NCBI GenBank assembly: GCA_025363575.1
Contig: JANYDM010000151.1
Location: forward strand, 1 to 19,382
Length of the DNA: 19,382 nucleotides
Source: Betaproteobacteria bacterium
GTDB taxonomy: Bacteria; Pseudomonadota; Gammaproteobacteria; Burkholderiales; SG8-41
Reading direction: 5' to 3'
Made by a program: the position numbers and the translations under genes. This document shows positions 7,631 through 13,926 of this stretch, piece after piece (position 1 is the stretch's first letter; the number at the start of each line of letters is the position of its first letter). The notes under the pieces were generated by a model that worked only from the letters and a program-made list of their open reading frames with translations, ran no database searches and was not told the DNA's origin.

Positions 7631-8170
7631 TTAGTGCGTCGACTGACCTTCGAGCAACAACTTGACCACTTCCGGCGTGATGTCGCGCGCGCGCTGGTCA
7701 AGTTGCTCATCCGTCAGGTTCGCGATCGGGTGCGGCATGGCAAGGAATTTGAAATTCTTCAATCCCCACGAACGCGCCATGGCTTCGCCGGTGCGCATGA
7801 ACACGTCGGTGATGATGGACGCCGTCGGCATTCCCTGCTGTTCCAGTACTATGCTGTCGAGCACACTGCCCGAGCTGCATGACCCTCAATCGCCGACGCC
7901 GGCGACGACCACGTCGCACTGAGTCTTGAGCTCGGCGATCATTTCGGGCGAAGCGGGAATGCCGGCGCTTTTCTTGCGGCGCATGATATGCGCTTTCACG
8001 CCGTGCTCGCGCTCGAGCACGCCTGCGATGCGCTCGAGCAGCTGGTCGGAATTGTGTTTCGAATTGTCCACCAGGCCGACGCGCAGGCCTTTGAGCGATT
8101 TCGGCCGCGGCGCGTAATCAATCTTGCGTCCCTTGGCTTCGATCGTTGGATCGAATATGCGCACTGTCAT
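7631..8170 (-). CDS. UGSC-family selenoprotein (TGA at 7886-7888 read as selenocysteine)
   Basis: Reading through one in-frame TGA gives 179 residues ending at TAA 7631-7633. The N-terminal 94 residues (MTVRIFDPTIEAKG..., a DNSKHNSDQLLERI helix, CDVVVAGVGD) run directly into U95-G96-S97-C98-SSGSVLDSI and a conserved-looking tail (GMPTASIITDVFMRTGEAMA). The U-x-x-C pair follows a hydrophobic strand and precedes a helix, as in redox Sec/Cys sites. The layout also resembles the Sec site of glycine/proline reductase B subunits. UGSC-containing proteins are a known selenoprotein family, recalled from metagenomic selenoproteome work; their reaction is unknown. The ATG at 8170 has AGAGGAGA upstream. 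A SECIS-like hairpin lies 8 bases past the TGA. It follows the 343-aa gene by 51 bases and is probably co-transcribed. The alternative is a nonsense-mutated gene, but motif and hairpin argue against that. Confidence 0.88.
7851..7880 (-). promoter_or_regulatory. Bacterial SECIS-like hairpin for the UGSC selenoprotein
   Basis: In the minus-strand mRNA a lower stem AUGC/GCAU (7880-7877 with 7854-7851) is joined by a small internal loop (AGC/CA) to an upper stem UCGGGC/GCUCGA (7873-7868 with 7862-7857, one G-U pair). The apical loop is AGUGU (7867-7863). The loop begins 19 bases past the UGA (18 bases intervene) and has G as its second base. A short stem-loop at that distance with a G in the first two loop positions is what SelB recognises in bacterial selenoprotein mRNAs. 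The hairpin lies inside the coding frame, as all bacterial SECIS elements do. Confidence 0.78.
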
Positions 8171-8221
8171 GTGGTTCTCCTCTGGTTACGCAAAATAAAA
8201 AAAGTCCGGCGGGCGGATGCA

Positions 8222-9253
8222 CTAAACCTTAATTTCTTTCGTCACCGCCTGCGAGCCGTTCTTGCCGCCCCAGCCGGGAATGTACGCCGACTGCACGCCG
8301 GCGCGTCCGCCCGCCATGATGACGAGAAAATCGTCCGGCTCGTGCACCAGCGTGACCATCTCTTTTTCATCGGCGGCGGTAACGGCGCCGTCCCTGAGAT
8401 TGATGCGCTTCAATTCCGCCACCGATATTTTCGTATTATCGAAGCAATAGCGCTTGACGTCATCGCGGGTCCAGCCTGACTTCGTTATGACTTCCATATG
8501 TTCGCCCGCAAATATCAGCGCGTAGAACGGCTTGCGTGCCGTGCCGGCGGAGACGCGCATCTGCGCGCACGCTGTCGTGAGTATGCCTTCCGGCGTGGCT
8601 GACAGGCCGTTCGAGTACTGATGCACGCCGAGAGCCGCCATGATCGTCACGGTGCTCTGATCGCGCTTGAAGCCGCGGTCGACGTGGAGCGGCGGCCACG
8701 GGCTTTCCGCCTCGTTCTCCGCGATGCAGTATGTATATTTGCCGGGATGGCCCAGGCTGCTCTGATCGAGGGTGCCGGGCAGAGTGCCAATGGTGTTGCG
8801 CATGAGCAGTCTGACAGCGCGGCCGATGGTCGCGTTCGCGCGCCAGCCGGGCCCGAACAGGTTATGGCCGCTGTTCATGTCGAGTTCGCGCGCGATCGGC
8901 CCGTTCACGATCATCAGCACACCCGACCCGCCGGTGCTCGTCGCGGGACCGTGATAGCCGTAAAGCGGATCGCCGAGCGCTTCAACCGCGGCTACCACGA
9001 CCGGCATGTATTCCGGCTTGCAGCCGGCAAGCACAGCATTGATTGCGATTTTTTCCGCCGTTACCGAGACCTGGCGGTTTTCGATAAAGACGACCTGCTT
9101 GTCCGGCGCGATATTTACCCTGGCCAGCATCGCGCTGACGCGTTCTTCGGTCGGCGGCACGACCGGCAGGCCATCGGTCCAGCCTTTCGTGTAACAAAGC
9201 TCCATGGCGTCGGCCATGTCGGGCGCATCGTAATGGCGTGACTGCAATTGCAT
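8222..9253 (-). CDS. Conserved protein of unknown function, likely partner of the UGSC selenoprotein
   Basis: 343 residues, soluble, without signal peptide or membrane helix. Striking conserved-looking blocks are KGWTDGLPVVPPTEERV (about 18-35), AGCKPEYMPVVVAAVEAL, STGGSGVLMIVNGPIARELDMNSG, GPGWRANATIGRAVRLLMRN, and a C-terminal VIMAGGRAGVQSAYIPGWGG. Several cysteines (in ELCYTKG, AGCKPEY, YTYCIAENE, TTACAQM, KRYCFDN) could act with the Sec of the neighbour. I cannot assign a reaction. The ATG at 9253 follows an AGG-containing Shine-Dalgarno (CGAGGTCACA). The in-frame extension to 9343 is low-complexity and unlikely. It is the first gene of the pair, 51 bases before the selenoprotein, which suggests two subunits of one enzyme. 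That is inference; the two might be fused in other genomes. Confidence 0.8.
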   Translation of the reverse strand: MQLQSRHYDAPDMADAMELCYTKGWTDGLPVVPPTEERVSAMLARVNIAPDKQVVFIENRQVSVTAEKIAINAVLAGCKPEYMPVVVAAVEALGDPLYGYHGPATSTGGSGVLMIVNGPIARELDMNSGHNLFGPGWRANATIGRAVRLLMRNTIGTLPGTLDQSSLGHPGKYTYCIAENEAESPWPPLHVDRGFKRDQSTVTIMAALGVHQYSNGLSATPEGILTTACAQMRVSAGTARKPFYALIFAGEHMEVITKSGWTRDDVKRYCFDNTKISVAELKRINLRDGAVTAADEKEMVTLVHEPDDFLVIMAGGRAGVQSAYIPGWGGKNGSQAVTKEIKV

Positions 9254-9303
9254 TGTGACCTCGTTGGACGTGCCGCGCGCAGTGGCTGGAACGGCGAAAC
9301 AGC

Positions 9304-9332
9304 AGTATGCCCGCGTGCGCAGGGAGCAGCAA
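9304..9332 (-). promoter_or_regulatory. Candidate sigma70 promoter of the UGSC unit
   Basis: On the minus strand TTGCTG (9332-9327), exactly 17 bases, then CATACT (9309-9304) lie about 50 bases before the ATG at 9253. Spacing is ideal; the -35 matches only three of six consensus bases. It sits inside the open frame of the cytochrome remnant, which suggests the upstream part of that frame is not coding. Confidence 0.33.
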
Positions 9333-9404
9333 GGCGCCGGCAAACACCACGGAGCCGCGCAGAAAATCGGGCGGTTATTTTTGCGTTGTCAATTGCCGGC
9401 ACAT

Positions 9405-9575
9405 GCGCCAGCCGCGGGTGACGACAACCGGGTACGCTGGTCACATGGAATGGCGGATGCGGCTGCGACGGCCGGCAAGGCCGCCAAGGCAAAAGATGTC
9501 GACGCGTTACTCGATGCCGGCGACGTGCTTTACACGACGTGCGAAGACTGCCACCGGCAATTTGGGAAGAGATAG
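9405..9575 (+). pseudogene. Cytochrome c'-like C-terminal remnant (CxxCH)
   Basis: The frame ending at the TAG at 9573-9575 encodes about 55 residues: RWSHGMADAAATAGKAAKAK, then DVDALLDAGDVLYTTCEDCH with the haem motif CEDCH at 9540-9554, then RQFGKR. This matches the last helix pair of cytochrome c' family proteins and is visibly related to the end of the lipoprotein cytochrome at 12314-12826 (same A-K-A-x-D-x(5)-F/L...Y-x-x-C-x-x-CH pattern). The open frame continues back to a GTG at 9255, but that part has no signal peptide and no cytochrome helices, and it overlaps the UGSC promoter. I therefore read it as a fragment whose N-terminal helices are lost. A short real cytochrome domain starting at the ATG at 9450 without export signal seems unlikely. 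Confidence 0.5.
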
Positions 9576-9599
9576 CGGGCGGGCGCCAGCCGGGCAGTG

Positions 9600-10610
9600 T
9601 CAGGCGGCGGCAGGCTTGCGTATGATGCGCGCGTCGGTGAATAGCGAGTCGATGACGATCTGCTGGATGCCGCTGTCATCCGGCACCAGATACAGGATCG
9701 GATTGATGAGCTCTTCGAAGATCCCGCGCAGGCTGCGCGCGCCGGTTTTGTATTCCATGGCGATTTCCGATATCTGCTCGAAAACTTTCGGCTCGATGAC
9801 GAGGTCGACGCCTTCGTTCTTGAAAATCTCGCGGAACTGGTTATAAAGCGAGTTCTTCGGCTCGGTCATGATGCGCACCAGCATCTTGCGGCTGAGCGTC
9901 TGGAAGTTGGCGATGATGGGCAGGCGCCCGGTGAATTCCGGAATCAGCCCGAACTCGAACAGGTCGGTGGGTTTCACGCGGCTGTTGAGGCGGTCGAGAA
10001 TGTTCTGATTGTCGTCGTTGGTCGTCGAGATGAAGCCGTAGCCGTGGGTTTTCGCCATGATGTTCTCGAGGCCGACGAAGGCGCCGCCGCAGATGAACAG
10101 AATATTGGTCGTGTCGATATAGTCCTTGTTGCCAAGCTTCGCCGGATAGCCTTCCATGATTTTCAGCAGCGAGTGCTGCACGCTTTCGCCCGAAGTCGCG
10201 CGGGTTTCGCCGCTGCTTGCTTTCAGCTTGTCGATTTCGTCGATGAATACGATCCCGAGCTGCGCGCGCGCGATGCTGCCTTCGGCTTTGTCGATCAGGC
10301 GCTGAAGTATCGCTTCGATCTCGTCATTGACGAATTTGGTCTGTGCAAGGGACGTCGCGTCGGCGGTGACGAACGGCACGCCGAGGATCTTCGCGAGCGT
10401 TTCGCACAACAGCGTCTTGCCGGTGCCGGAGGGGCCGATCAGCAGCACGTTGCTCTTGGCGATCTCTATGCTGTCTTTCTGCGACTTCTCGAGTTTCTTA
10501 TAATGCGAATAGACCGCGACCGCGAGTATTTTCTTCGCTTCGTCCTGACCGATCACGTACTGATCGAGATATTTCACGATGAAGCTCGGCTTTATTCTTT
10601 TATCGAGCAA
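9600..10610 (-). CDS. ClpX-like AAA+ ATPase without zinc-binding domain and with altered pore loops
   Basis: 336 residues aligning with the AAA+ body of ClpX (E. coli residue about 65 onward). Kept features are [17 protein letters not shown], Walker A GPSGTGKT (59-66), Walker B VFIDEID (121-127), the arginine finger in [11 protein letters not shown] and sensor-2 GARSLR (290-295). Changed features: no N-terminal zinc-binding domain, since an in-frame TAG lies just upstream; the pore loop GYVG is replaced by TKFV at 91-94; the RKH pore loop between LLK-EG and the LFICGGAF strand is deleted; and the ClpP-docking IGF is YGF (191-193). ATPase activity should persist, but substrate choice and ClpP pairing probably differ from true ClpX. 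No clpP is nearby. Start is TTG with GGGGA seven bases upstream. Divergent from yciI. Confidence 0.85.
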   Translation of the reverse strand: MLDKRIKPSFIVKYLDQYVIGQDEAKKILAVAVYSHYKKLEKSQKDSIEIAKSNVLLIGPSGTGKTLLCETLAKILGVPFVTADATSLAQTKFVNDEIEAILQRLIDKAEGSIARAQLGIVFIDEIDKLKASSGETRATSGESVQHSLLKIMEGYPAKLGNKDYIDTTNILFICGGAFVGLENIMAKTHGYGFISTTNDDNQNILDRLNSRVKPTDLFEFGLIPEFTGRLPIIANFQTLSRKMLVRIMTEPKNSLYNQFREIFKNEGVDLVIEPKVFEQISEIAMEYKTGARSLRGIFEELINPILYLVPDDSGIQQIVIDSLFTDARIIRKPAAA

Positions 10611-10617
10611 GTTGGTA

Positions 10618-10622
10618 TCCCC
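10618..10622 (-). promoter_or_regulatory. Shine-Dalgarno that decides the TTG start of the ClpX-like gene
   Basis: GGGGA on the minus strand lies seven bases before the TTG at 10610. An in-frame TAG is only about 13 codons upstream and there is no ATG or GTG between, so TTG is the only sensible start. Confidence 0.6.
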
Positions 10623-10633
10623 GTAAAGTGCTT

Positions 10634-10647
10634 GCGGAAGCTTCCGC
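10634..10647. promoter_or_regulatory. Perfect 14-bp palindrome in the clpX-like/yciI divergent region
   Basis: GCGGAAG-CTTCCGC is a perfect palindrome with no spacer, 24 bases upstream of the TTG of the ClpX-like gene and about 110 bases before yciI. It could be an operator for a dimeric regulator, or fold in the leader RNA next to the ribosome site. Confidence 0.4.
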
Positions 10648-10758
10648 TACGGCGACGGCGCAGTCAAGCGCCGCCAAATGCAATATGATATGCCTGTCCT
10701 GTCCCGCCATGCACCCATGCGCGCGGACGCAATCATCAAACCTTCCGGAGAAGATCAC

Positions 10759-11061
10759 ATGCTTTGGGCAATTTCCTGCACCGACAAGCCGAATACTGCT
10801 GCCGCGCGCGCCGCCGTTCTGCAGCCGCACCGTGACTATCTCAAAAGCCAGAAAGGGATACTCGTGCTCGCGGGCGCGACACAGACAGACGATGGCGCGA
10901 CGGCTGTGGGCAGCCTGTTCGTCGTCAACGTGAAAACGCGCGCCGAAGCGAAGGCCTTTTCGGACGGCGACCCGTTCACGCAGACCGGCGTATTTGCGAA
11001 CGTCACGATCACGCGCATGAACAAGGGACAGTGGAATCCCGAAGCGGCGGAGGGCGCGTAA
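10759..11061 (+). CDS. YciI-family protein
   Basis: A 100-residue small cytoplasmic protein of the YciI family (ferredoxin-like dimeric fold). Matches are the N-terminal strand MLWAISCTDKP, PHRDYLKS with the family's conserved His, the ILVLAGATQTDDG turn, GSLFVVNV and the late DGDPFTQTGVFANVTI segment. The biochemical role of the family is not settled. The ATG at 10759 follows GGAG (10747-10750). The longer frame back to 10678 has no similarity and would use a poor site. The gene is divergent from the ClpX-like ATPase and is closed by a strong terminator 27 bases after its stop. It looks monocistronic. A TATGAT at 10684-10689 could be its -10, without a good -35. Confidence 0.85.
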   Translation: MLWAISCTDKPNTAAARAAVLQPHRDYLKSQKGILVLAGATQTDDGATAVGSLFVVNVKTRAEAKAFSDGDPFTQTGVFANVTITRMNKGQWNPEAAEGA

Positions 11062-11087
11062 ACGGTTGTCGCCGGTCGCGGCCAGTT

Positions 11088-11112
11088 AAAAAAGCCCCTC
11101 GCGGGGCTTTTT
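11088..11112. terminator. Bidirectional rho-independent terminator
   Basis: GCCCC (11094-11098), a four-base loop and GGGGC (11103-11107) are flanked by an A-run on the left and TTTTT on the right, giving a good intrinsic terminator in both directions. It separates yciI (+) from the convergent membrane-protein gene (-) ending at 11149. Confidence 0.9.
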
Positions 11113-11148
11113 CATGCAACGTGCGCGATACGGCCTGCAATGGGCGGG

Positions 11149-11661
11149 TCAGCCGCCGAGATGAGGCTGCAGGTTGAAACCGATCCAGCGGCCGAAGGCG
11201 ACGACGCCTATCCAGAGGATCAGCGACGTGCCACCGGCCAGACGCGCGTGCAGCGGCGTCAAATGGGCCGCGGACTCCCAGTTTGCGATATCACGACTCA
11301 CGACAAAATGGAAAATCAGCATATTGATGCCGGCCAGTACCAGCAGCAGGATTTTTACCTGGAAATAAAAGTTGTGCGCGTAGTTTACGGCATTTGAAAT
11401 GAACATAAGCAGCCCGGTTATAACGGCCGCCGCGAACGCGGTCCACGTACAGGGCAAAACCTCCCTCGCGAGCGGCCTCATAGCGCGATCGACTGATGCC
11501 ACGCCGAGCAAACGCAGATCAACGATCCAGATCGAGCCGACAACCAGCGCGATGGCAAGCACGTGCGCGGATTCTATCCAGGGAAACAGCGATTCGTTTT
11601 CGCGAATGGCCACGCCCGCCCCGGATTCATACAGCCAATGAAATATTGCGTCCAACCCCAT
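11149..11661 (-). CDS. Four-helix membrane protein (DUF6644-like), distal paralogue
   Basis: 170 residues with four predicted transmembrane helices at about 31-52, 71-92, 98-118 and 145-162. It is paralogous to the gene just upstream. Both share an early HVLAIA/HILAVA helix with a buried His, the DLRLLG turn, FQVKILLL/FQLKMLLL and the late GRWIGF/GRWIAY. The conserved His, Arg and Lys within or next to helices could bind a cofactor or lipid headgroup, but nothing shows this directly. I recall similar proteins listed as DUF6644; function unknown. The ATG at 11661 follows GAGGAG. It is the last gene of a three-gene minus-strand unit led by a cytochrome c lipoprotein and closed by the bidirectional terminator. 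A membrane electron-transfer role is inference from that context. Confidence 0.75.
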   Translation of the reverse strand: MGLDAIFHWLYESGAGVAIRENESLFPWIESAHVLAIALVVGSIWIVDLRLLGVASVDRAMRPLAREVLPCTWTAFAAAVITGLLMFISNAVNYAHNFYFQVKILLLVLAGINMLIFHFVVSRDIANWESAAHLTPLHARLAGGTSLILWIGVVAFGRWIGFNLQPHLGG

Positions 11662-11719
11662 GCGCCGCTCCTCGTCTTGCCTGTTATTCGTGGCCTTGTT
11701 TTTTTGGTGCCGCGACCGG

Positions 11720-12217
11720 CTATATGTAAGCTATCCAGCGGCCGGCGCAAACGATTGCGATCCACAGCAGCAGTGACAGTATCGCGATGAGCTTGATCGC
11801 GCCGCGGCGGCTGCTCGATGCTTCCCAGAAACCGGTGTCCTTGTTGAGCGGCGCCTGGTACGCGAGCGTTATGATGATTACTGCAATCAGCAGCAGCATC
11901 TTGAGCTGAAAGACGGGATTTTCGAGCGAGCGCACCGGCTCGCCGGTGATCATCAGGATGCCGGTCAGCAGCAGCACGGGCAGGGCCCACCAGATAATGG
12001 GGCGGTAGCGCTTCGAAACGCGCGCCAGCGACAGGTCCTTGCCGACAATGCCGAGCAGCCGCAGATCTAGCATCATGATGGAGGCCATGACGGCGGCGAC
12101 CGCGAGGATGTGTATCGTCTGCACCGTCGGCACGAACCAGCCGGTGACCTGTATCGTCTGGCTCAACGGCGTTTGCTCGATCCACGCGCAGAACTGATCC
12201 AGGGATTGGGTTCGCAT
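11720..12217 (-). CDS. Four-helix membrane protein (DUF6644-like), proximal paralogue
   Basis: 165 residues, all-helical, four membrane spans (about 28-50, 73-91, 104-122, 141-160). The N-terminus, CAWIEQTPLSQTIQVTGWFVPTVQTIHILA, is the typical opening of this uncharacterised inner-membrane family. It is followed by MMLDLRLLG, a TGILMITGEP loop and FQLKMLLL. Compared with the distal paralogue it has a longer amphipathic N-terminal segment and WEASSSRRG before the last helix. The two are separated by 58 bases and probably make a hetero-oligomer or are simple duplicates. The start at 12217 has only a GGA about 11 bases upstream as a Shine-Dalgarno. The lipoprotein cytochrome ends 96 bases before it. 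Confidence 0.75.
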   Translation of the reverse strand: MRTQSLDQFCAWIEQTPLSQTIQVTGWFVPTVQTIHILAVAAVMASIMMLDLRLLGIVGKDLSLARVSKRYRPIIWWALPVLLLTGILMITGEPVRSLENPVFQLKMLLLIAVIIITLAYQAPLNKDTGFWEASSSRRGAIKLIAILSLLLWIAIVCAGRWIAYI

Positions 12218-12313
12218 CTTTCGGTATCCGTGCCCGTTAAAATAATTTCGTCAGAGTCTACACTGCCCGCCGCGAATCGGACAGGCGCTGCCGCGTCCGC
12301 GCTGCGCGCGCGG

Positions 12314-12826
12314 TTATTTTTTAGGCGCTTCTTCTTTTTTCTTTGCGTCGTCAGGCGGGCCTTGCAGGTGCGCCGCATATTTTGCGTGGCACGCGGCGCA
12401 CGCTTTATAAATGTTGCCGCCTTCGTTGAAGACCGCCTCGACATTCTTGTCCTGCGCGGCTTTGAGCGCCTGGCTGCTCGCATCGCTCAGGCGCTTGGCG
12501 GCGGCCATCCAGTCTTTCTGGTCCAGCGCGCGGCCTTGTAGCATCAGCACATTGCCTGCTTCCATGAGCGTCGCCGCCGCGTTGCGCACGGCGTCCCACT
12601 CGGCATCAGTATGCGGCGCGAACTCCTGGGTGCCTTTTTCAGTGATGATGGATTTCACTGAATCCCAGATGACATCGACGGCGGGGTCTATGACCCATAC
12701 CATTACCTGTTTGAGCGCAAGTGTCGTGGTATATGGCGGGGCAGGCGGCGGCGGGGGCGGCGGTTCTTTGCAGCCGCATAGCATCAGCAATATCAGCAGC
12801 GTCGTTCCTGACAGCAATCGTTTCAC
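12314..12826 (-). CDS. Cytochrome c'-type lipoprotein
   Basis: 170 residues. The N-terminus MKRLLSGTTLLILLMLCGC is a lipoprotein signal with the lipobox LCGC (Cys19 lipidated). A run of prolines (22-31) spaces the domain from the membrane. Residues about 45-150 form a four-helix domain (VWDSVKSII, EWDAVRNAAATLMEAGNVL, WMAAAKRLSDASSQALKAA), ending with the haem-binding CAACH at 143-147. A Lys/Glu/Pro tail follows. The layout is that of cytochrome c'-like periplasmic haem proteins in which the haem motif is C-terminal. The start is GTG at 12826 with GGGAGGA close upstream. First gene of a unit with two four-helix membrane proteins, so it may exchange electrons with them. Gas binding or electron transfer cannot be told apart from sequence. 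No Asp at lipid +2, so outer-membrane placement is likely. Confidence 0.85.
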   Translation of the reverse strand: MKRLLSGTTLLILLMLCGCKEPPPPPPPAPPYTTTLALKQVMVWVIDPAVDVIWDSVKSIITEKGTQEFAPHTDAEWDAVRNAAATLMEAGNVLMLQGRALDQKDWMAAAKRLSDASSQALKAAQDKNVEAVFNEGGNIYKACAACHAKYAAHLQGPPDDAKKKEEAPKK

Positions 12827-12927
12827 TGCATCCTCCCGCCGTATTTGCCCCGCCGGTCGAAGACGGAAATGCCGATCATAATACAGTCTGTACCCGCTCG
12901 CGCTGCGGCGAAATTGTGCGCGGAGCG

Positions 12928-13830
12928 TCAGGCCGGTTCTATTTTTTCCCCGCCCAGGAGTTTGACGAGATCGGCCAGCAGTTGCGACAACTCGCCGGTC
13001 ATCAACGCGAAATCGAGATCGAACTGCTCTTCCTCGTTTTCGGCGCCGGCGGCGTCGCGCGTCAGGACATTCAATAACGTGATGCGCTTGATCTGCAGGT
13101 TTTCGGTCAACACGAACGAAATTTTATCTTTCCACGTCATGCCCAGGCGGGTGGCCGTCTTGCCGGCGCCGATATGCGTTTGAATGTCCGGGCCGCTGAG
13201 ACCGTGGCGCACGTAACGCACAGTAGCCTTGTTCGCGTCGCCCGCACGCAGCTCGAGATCCTGGTCGATCGTAAAGTCCGGCGAAACCGCGCCTTTGGCG
13301 AGCCAGCCTGTCATCGCCGTAGCGGCCGATATCCGGGTATCCAGGCGTTTGGCGGGAAAATCGCTGCCCGACTTGCGCAGGTTTTCGAGGACGCGCGCGG
13401 CTTTGGTCTCCGCCACGGTGTCGACAACGAACCAGCGATTGGCGGGATCCACCCAGGCCGCGGTGGTCTGGCGGCGCGCCAGCGCGCGCGGCAGGAGCTC
13501 GTCGAGCACGCGCTCCTTGATTTCGCGCATCTGCTTGCGGCCTATGCTATGGCCTTGTTTAACCGCGAGTTCGGCGGCGCGCTCGGCCGCAATTTGACGT
13601 ATTACGCTGGCCGGCAGGATTTTTTGCTCGGTTCCCAGTGTCAACAACCAGTGGCCGTGAAGCGTGTGCAAAAAGGGGTCGCCGGGCCGGCGCGGCAACC
13701 AGCCATGGCTTTCCATCTCGAAGCTGTTGCAGGGCTGCAGTGCGCGGCCGGACAGCATTTTTTCAAGGACGCGGGCCTCGATGTTCCATTTCGGGTCGAG
13801 CCGATAGACAAGCAGATTTTTGAGGCGCAT
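12928..13830 (-). CDS. rdgC: Recombination-associated protein RdgC
   Basis: 300 residues, the usual RdgC length. RdgC is a ring-shaped, sequence-independent DNA-binding protein on the nucleoid that modulates RecA-dependent recombination and replication restart. Signatures are the start MRLKNLLVYRL, LEKMLSGRALQPCNSFEMESHGW, GDPFLHTLHGHWLLTLGTEQKILPASVIRQ, the Lys-rich GHSIGRKQMREIKERVLDELLP stretch, and the C-terminal QFDLDFALMTGELSQLL. The ATG at 13830 opens exactly at the family N-terminus. The open frame continues to 14247 but overlaps the divergent Hfq-like gene antisense and is a shadow. It has a weak Shine-Dalgarno. The gene diverges from the Hfq-like gene with 96 bases between starts. 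Confidence 0.95.
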   Translation of the reverse strand: MRLKNLLVYRLDPKWNIEARVLEKMLSGRALQPCNSFEMESHGWLPRRPGDPFLHTLHGHWLLTLGTEQKILPASVIRQIAAERAAELAVKQGHSIGRKQMREIKERVLDELLPRALARRQTTAAWVDPANRWFVVDTVAETKAARVLENLRKSGSDFPAKRLDTRISAATAMTGWLAKGAVSPDFTIDQDLELRAGDANKATVRYVRHGLSGPDIQTHIGAGKTATRLGMTWKDKISFVLTENLQIKRITLLNVLTRDAAGAENEEEQFDLDFALMTGELSQLLADLVKLLGGEKIEPA

Positions 13831-13853
13831 GAACTCGGAGAAAAAAAGGACGC

Positions 13854-13861
13854 AGTATACT
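13854..13861. promoter_or_regulatory. Palindromic -10 element shared by rdgC and the hfq-like gene
   Basis: AGTATACT is its own reverse complement, so it shows a near-consensus TATACT -10 on both strands (13856-13861 forward, 13859-13854 reverse). It lies about 25 bases before rdgC and about 66 before the hfq-like ATG. No clear -35 is seen in either direction. Confidence 0.4.
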
Positions 13862-13926
13862 AGAGGTTCCGGATCCGCCACCCGTCCCTTATCAAGGGAA
13901 GCCGCGCGGGGCCAGGGCAGCCAATC

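Noticed and set aside
7886..8170. A separate 94-aa protein ending at the TGA
   Set aside because: The frame continues in phase with family-like sequence after the TGA and a SECIS-like stem follows, so recoding explains it better than two genes or a nonsense mutation.
9255..9404. N-terminal half of the frame that ends in the CEDCH haem motif
   Set aside because: No signal peptide or cytochrome helices, GTG start without a ribosome site, and it overlaps the likely promoter of the UGSC unit.
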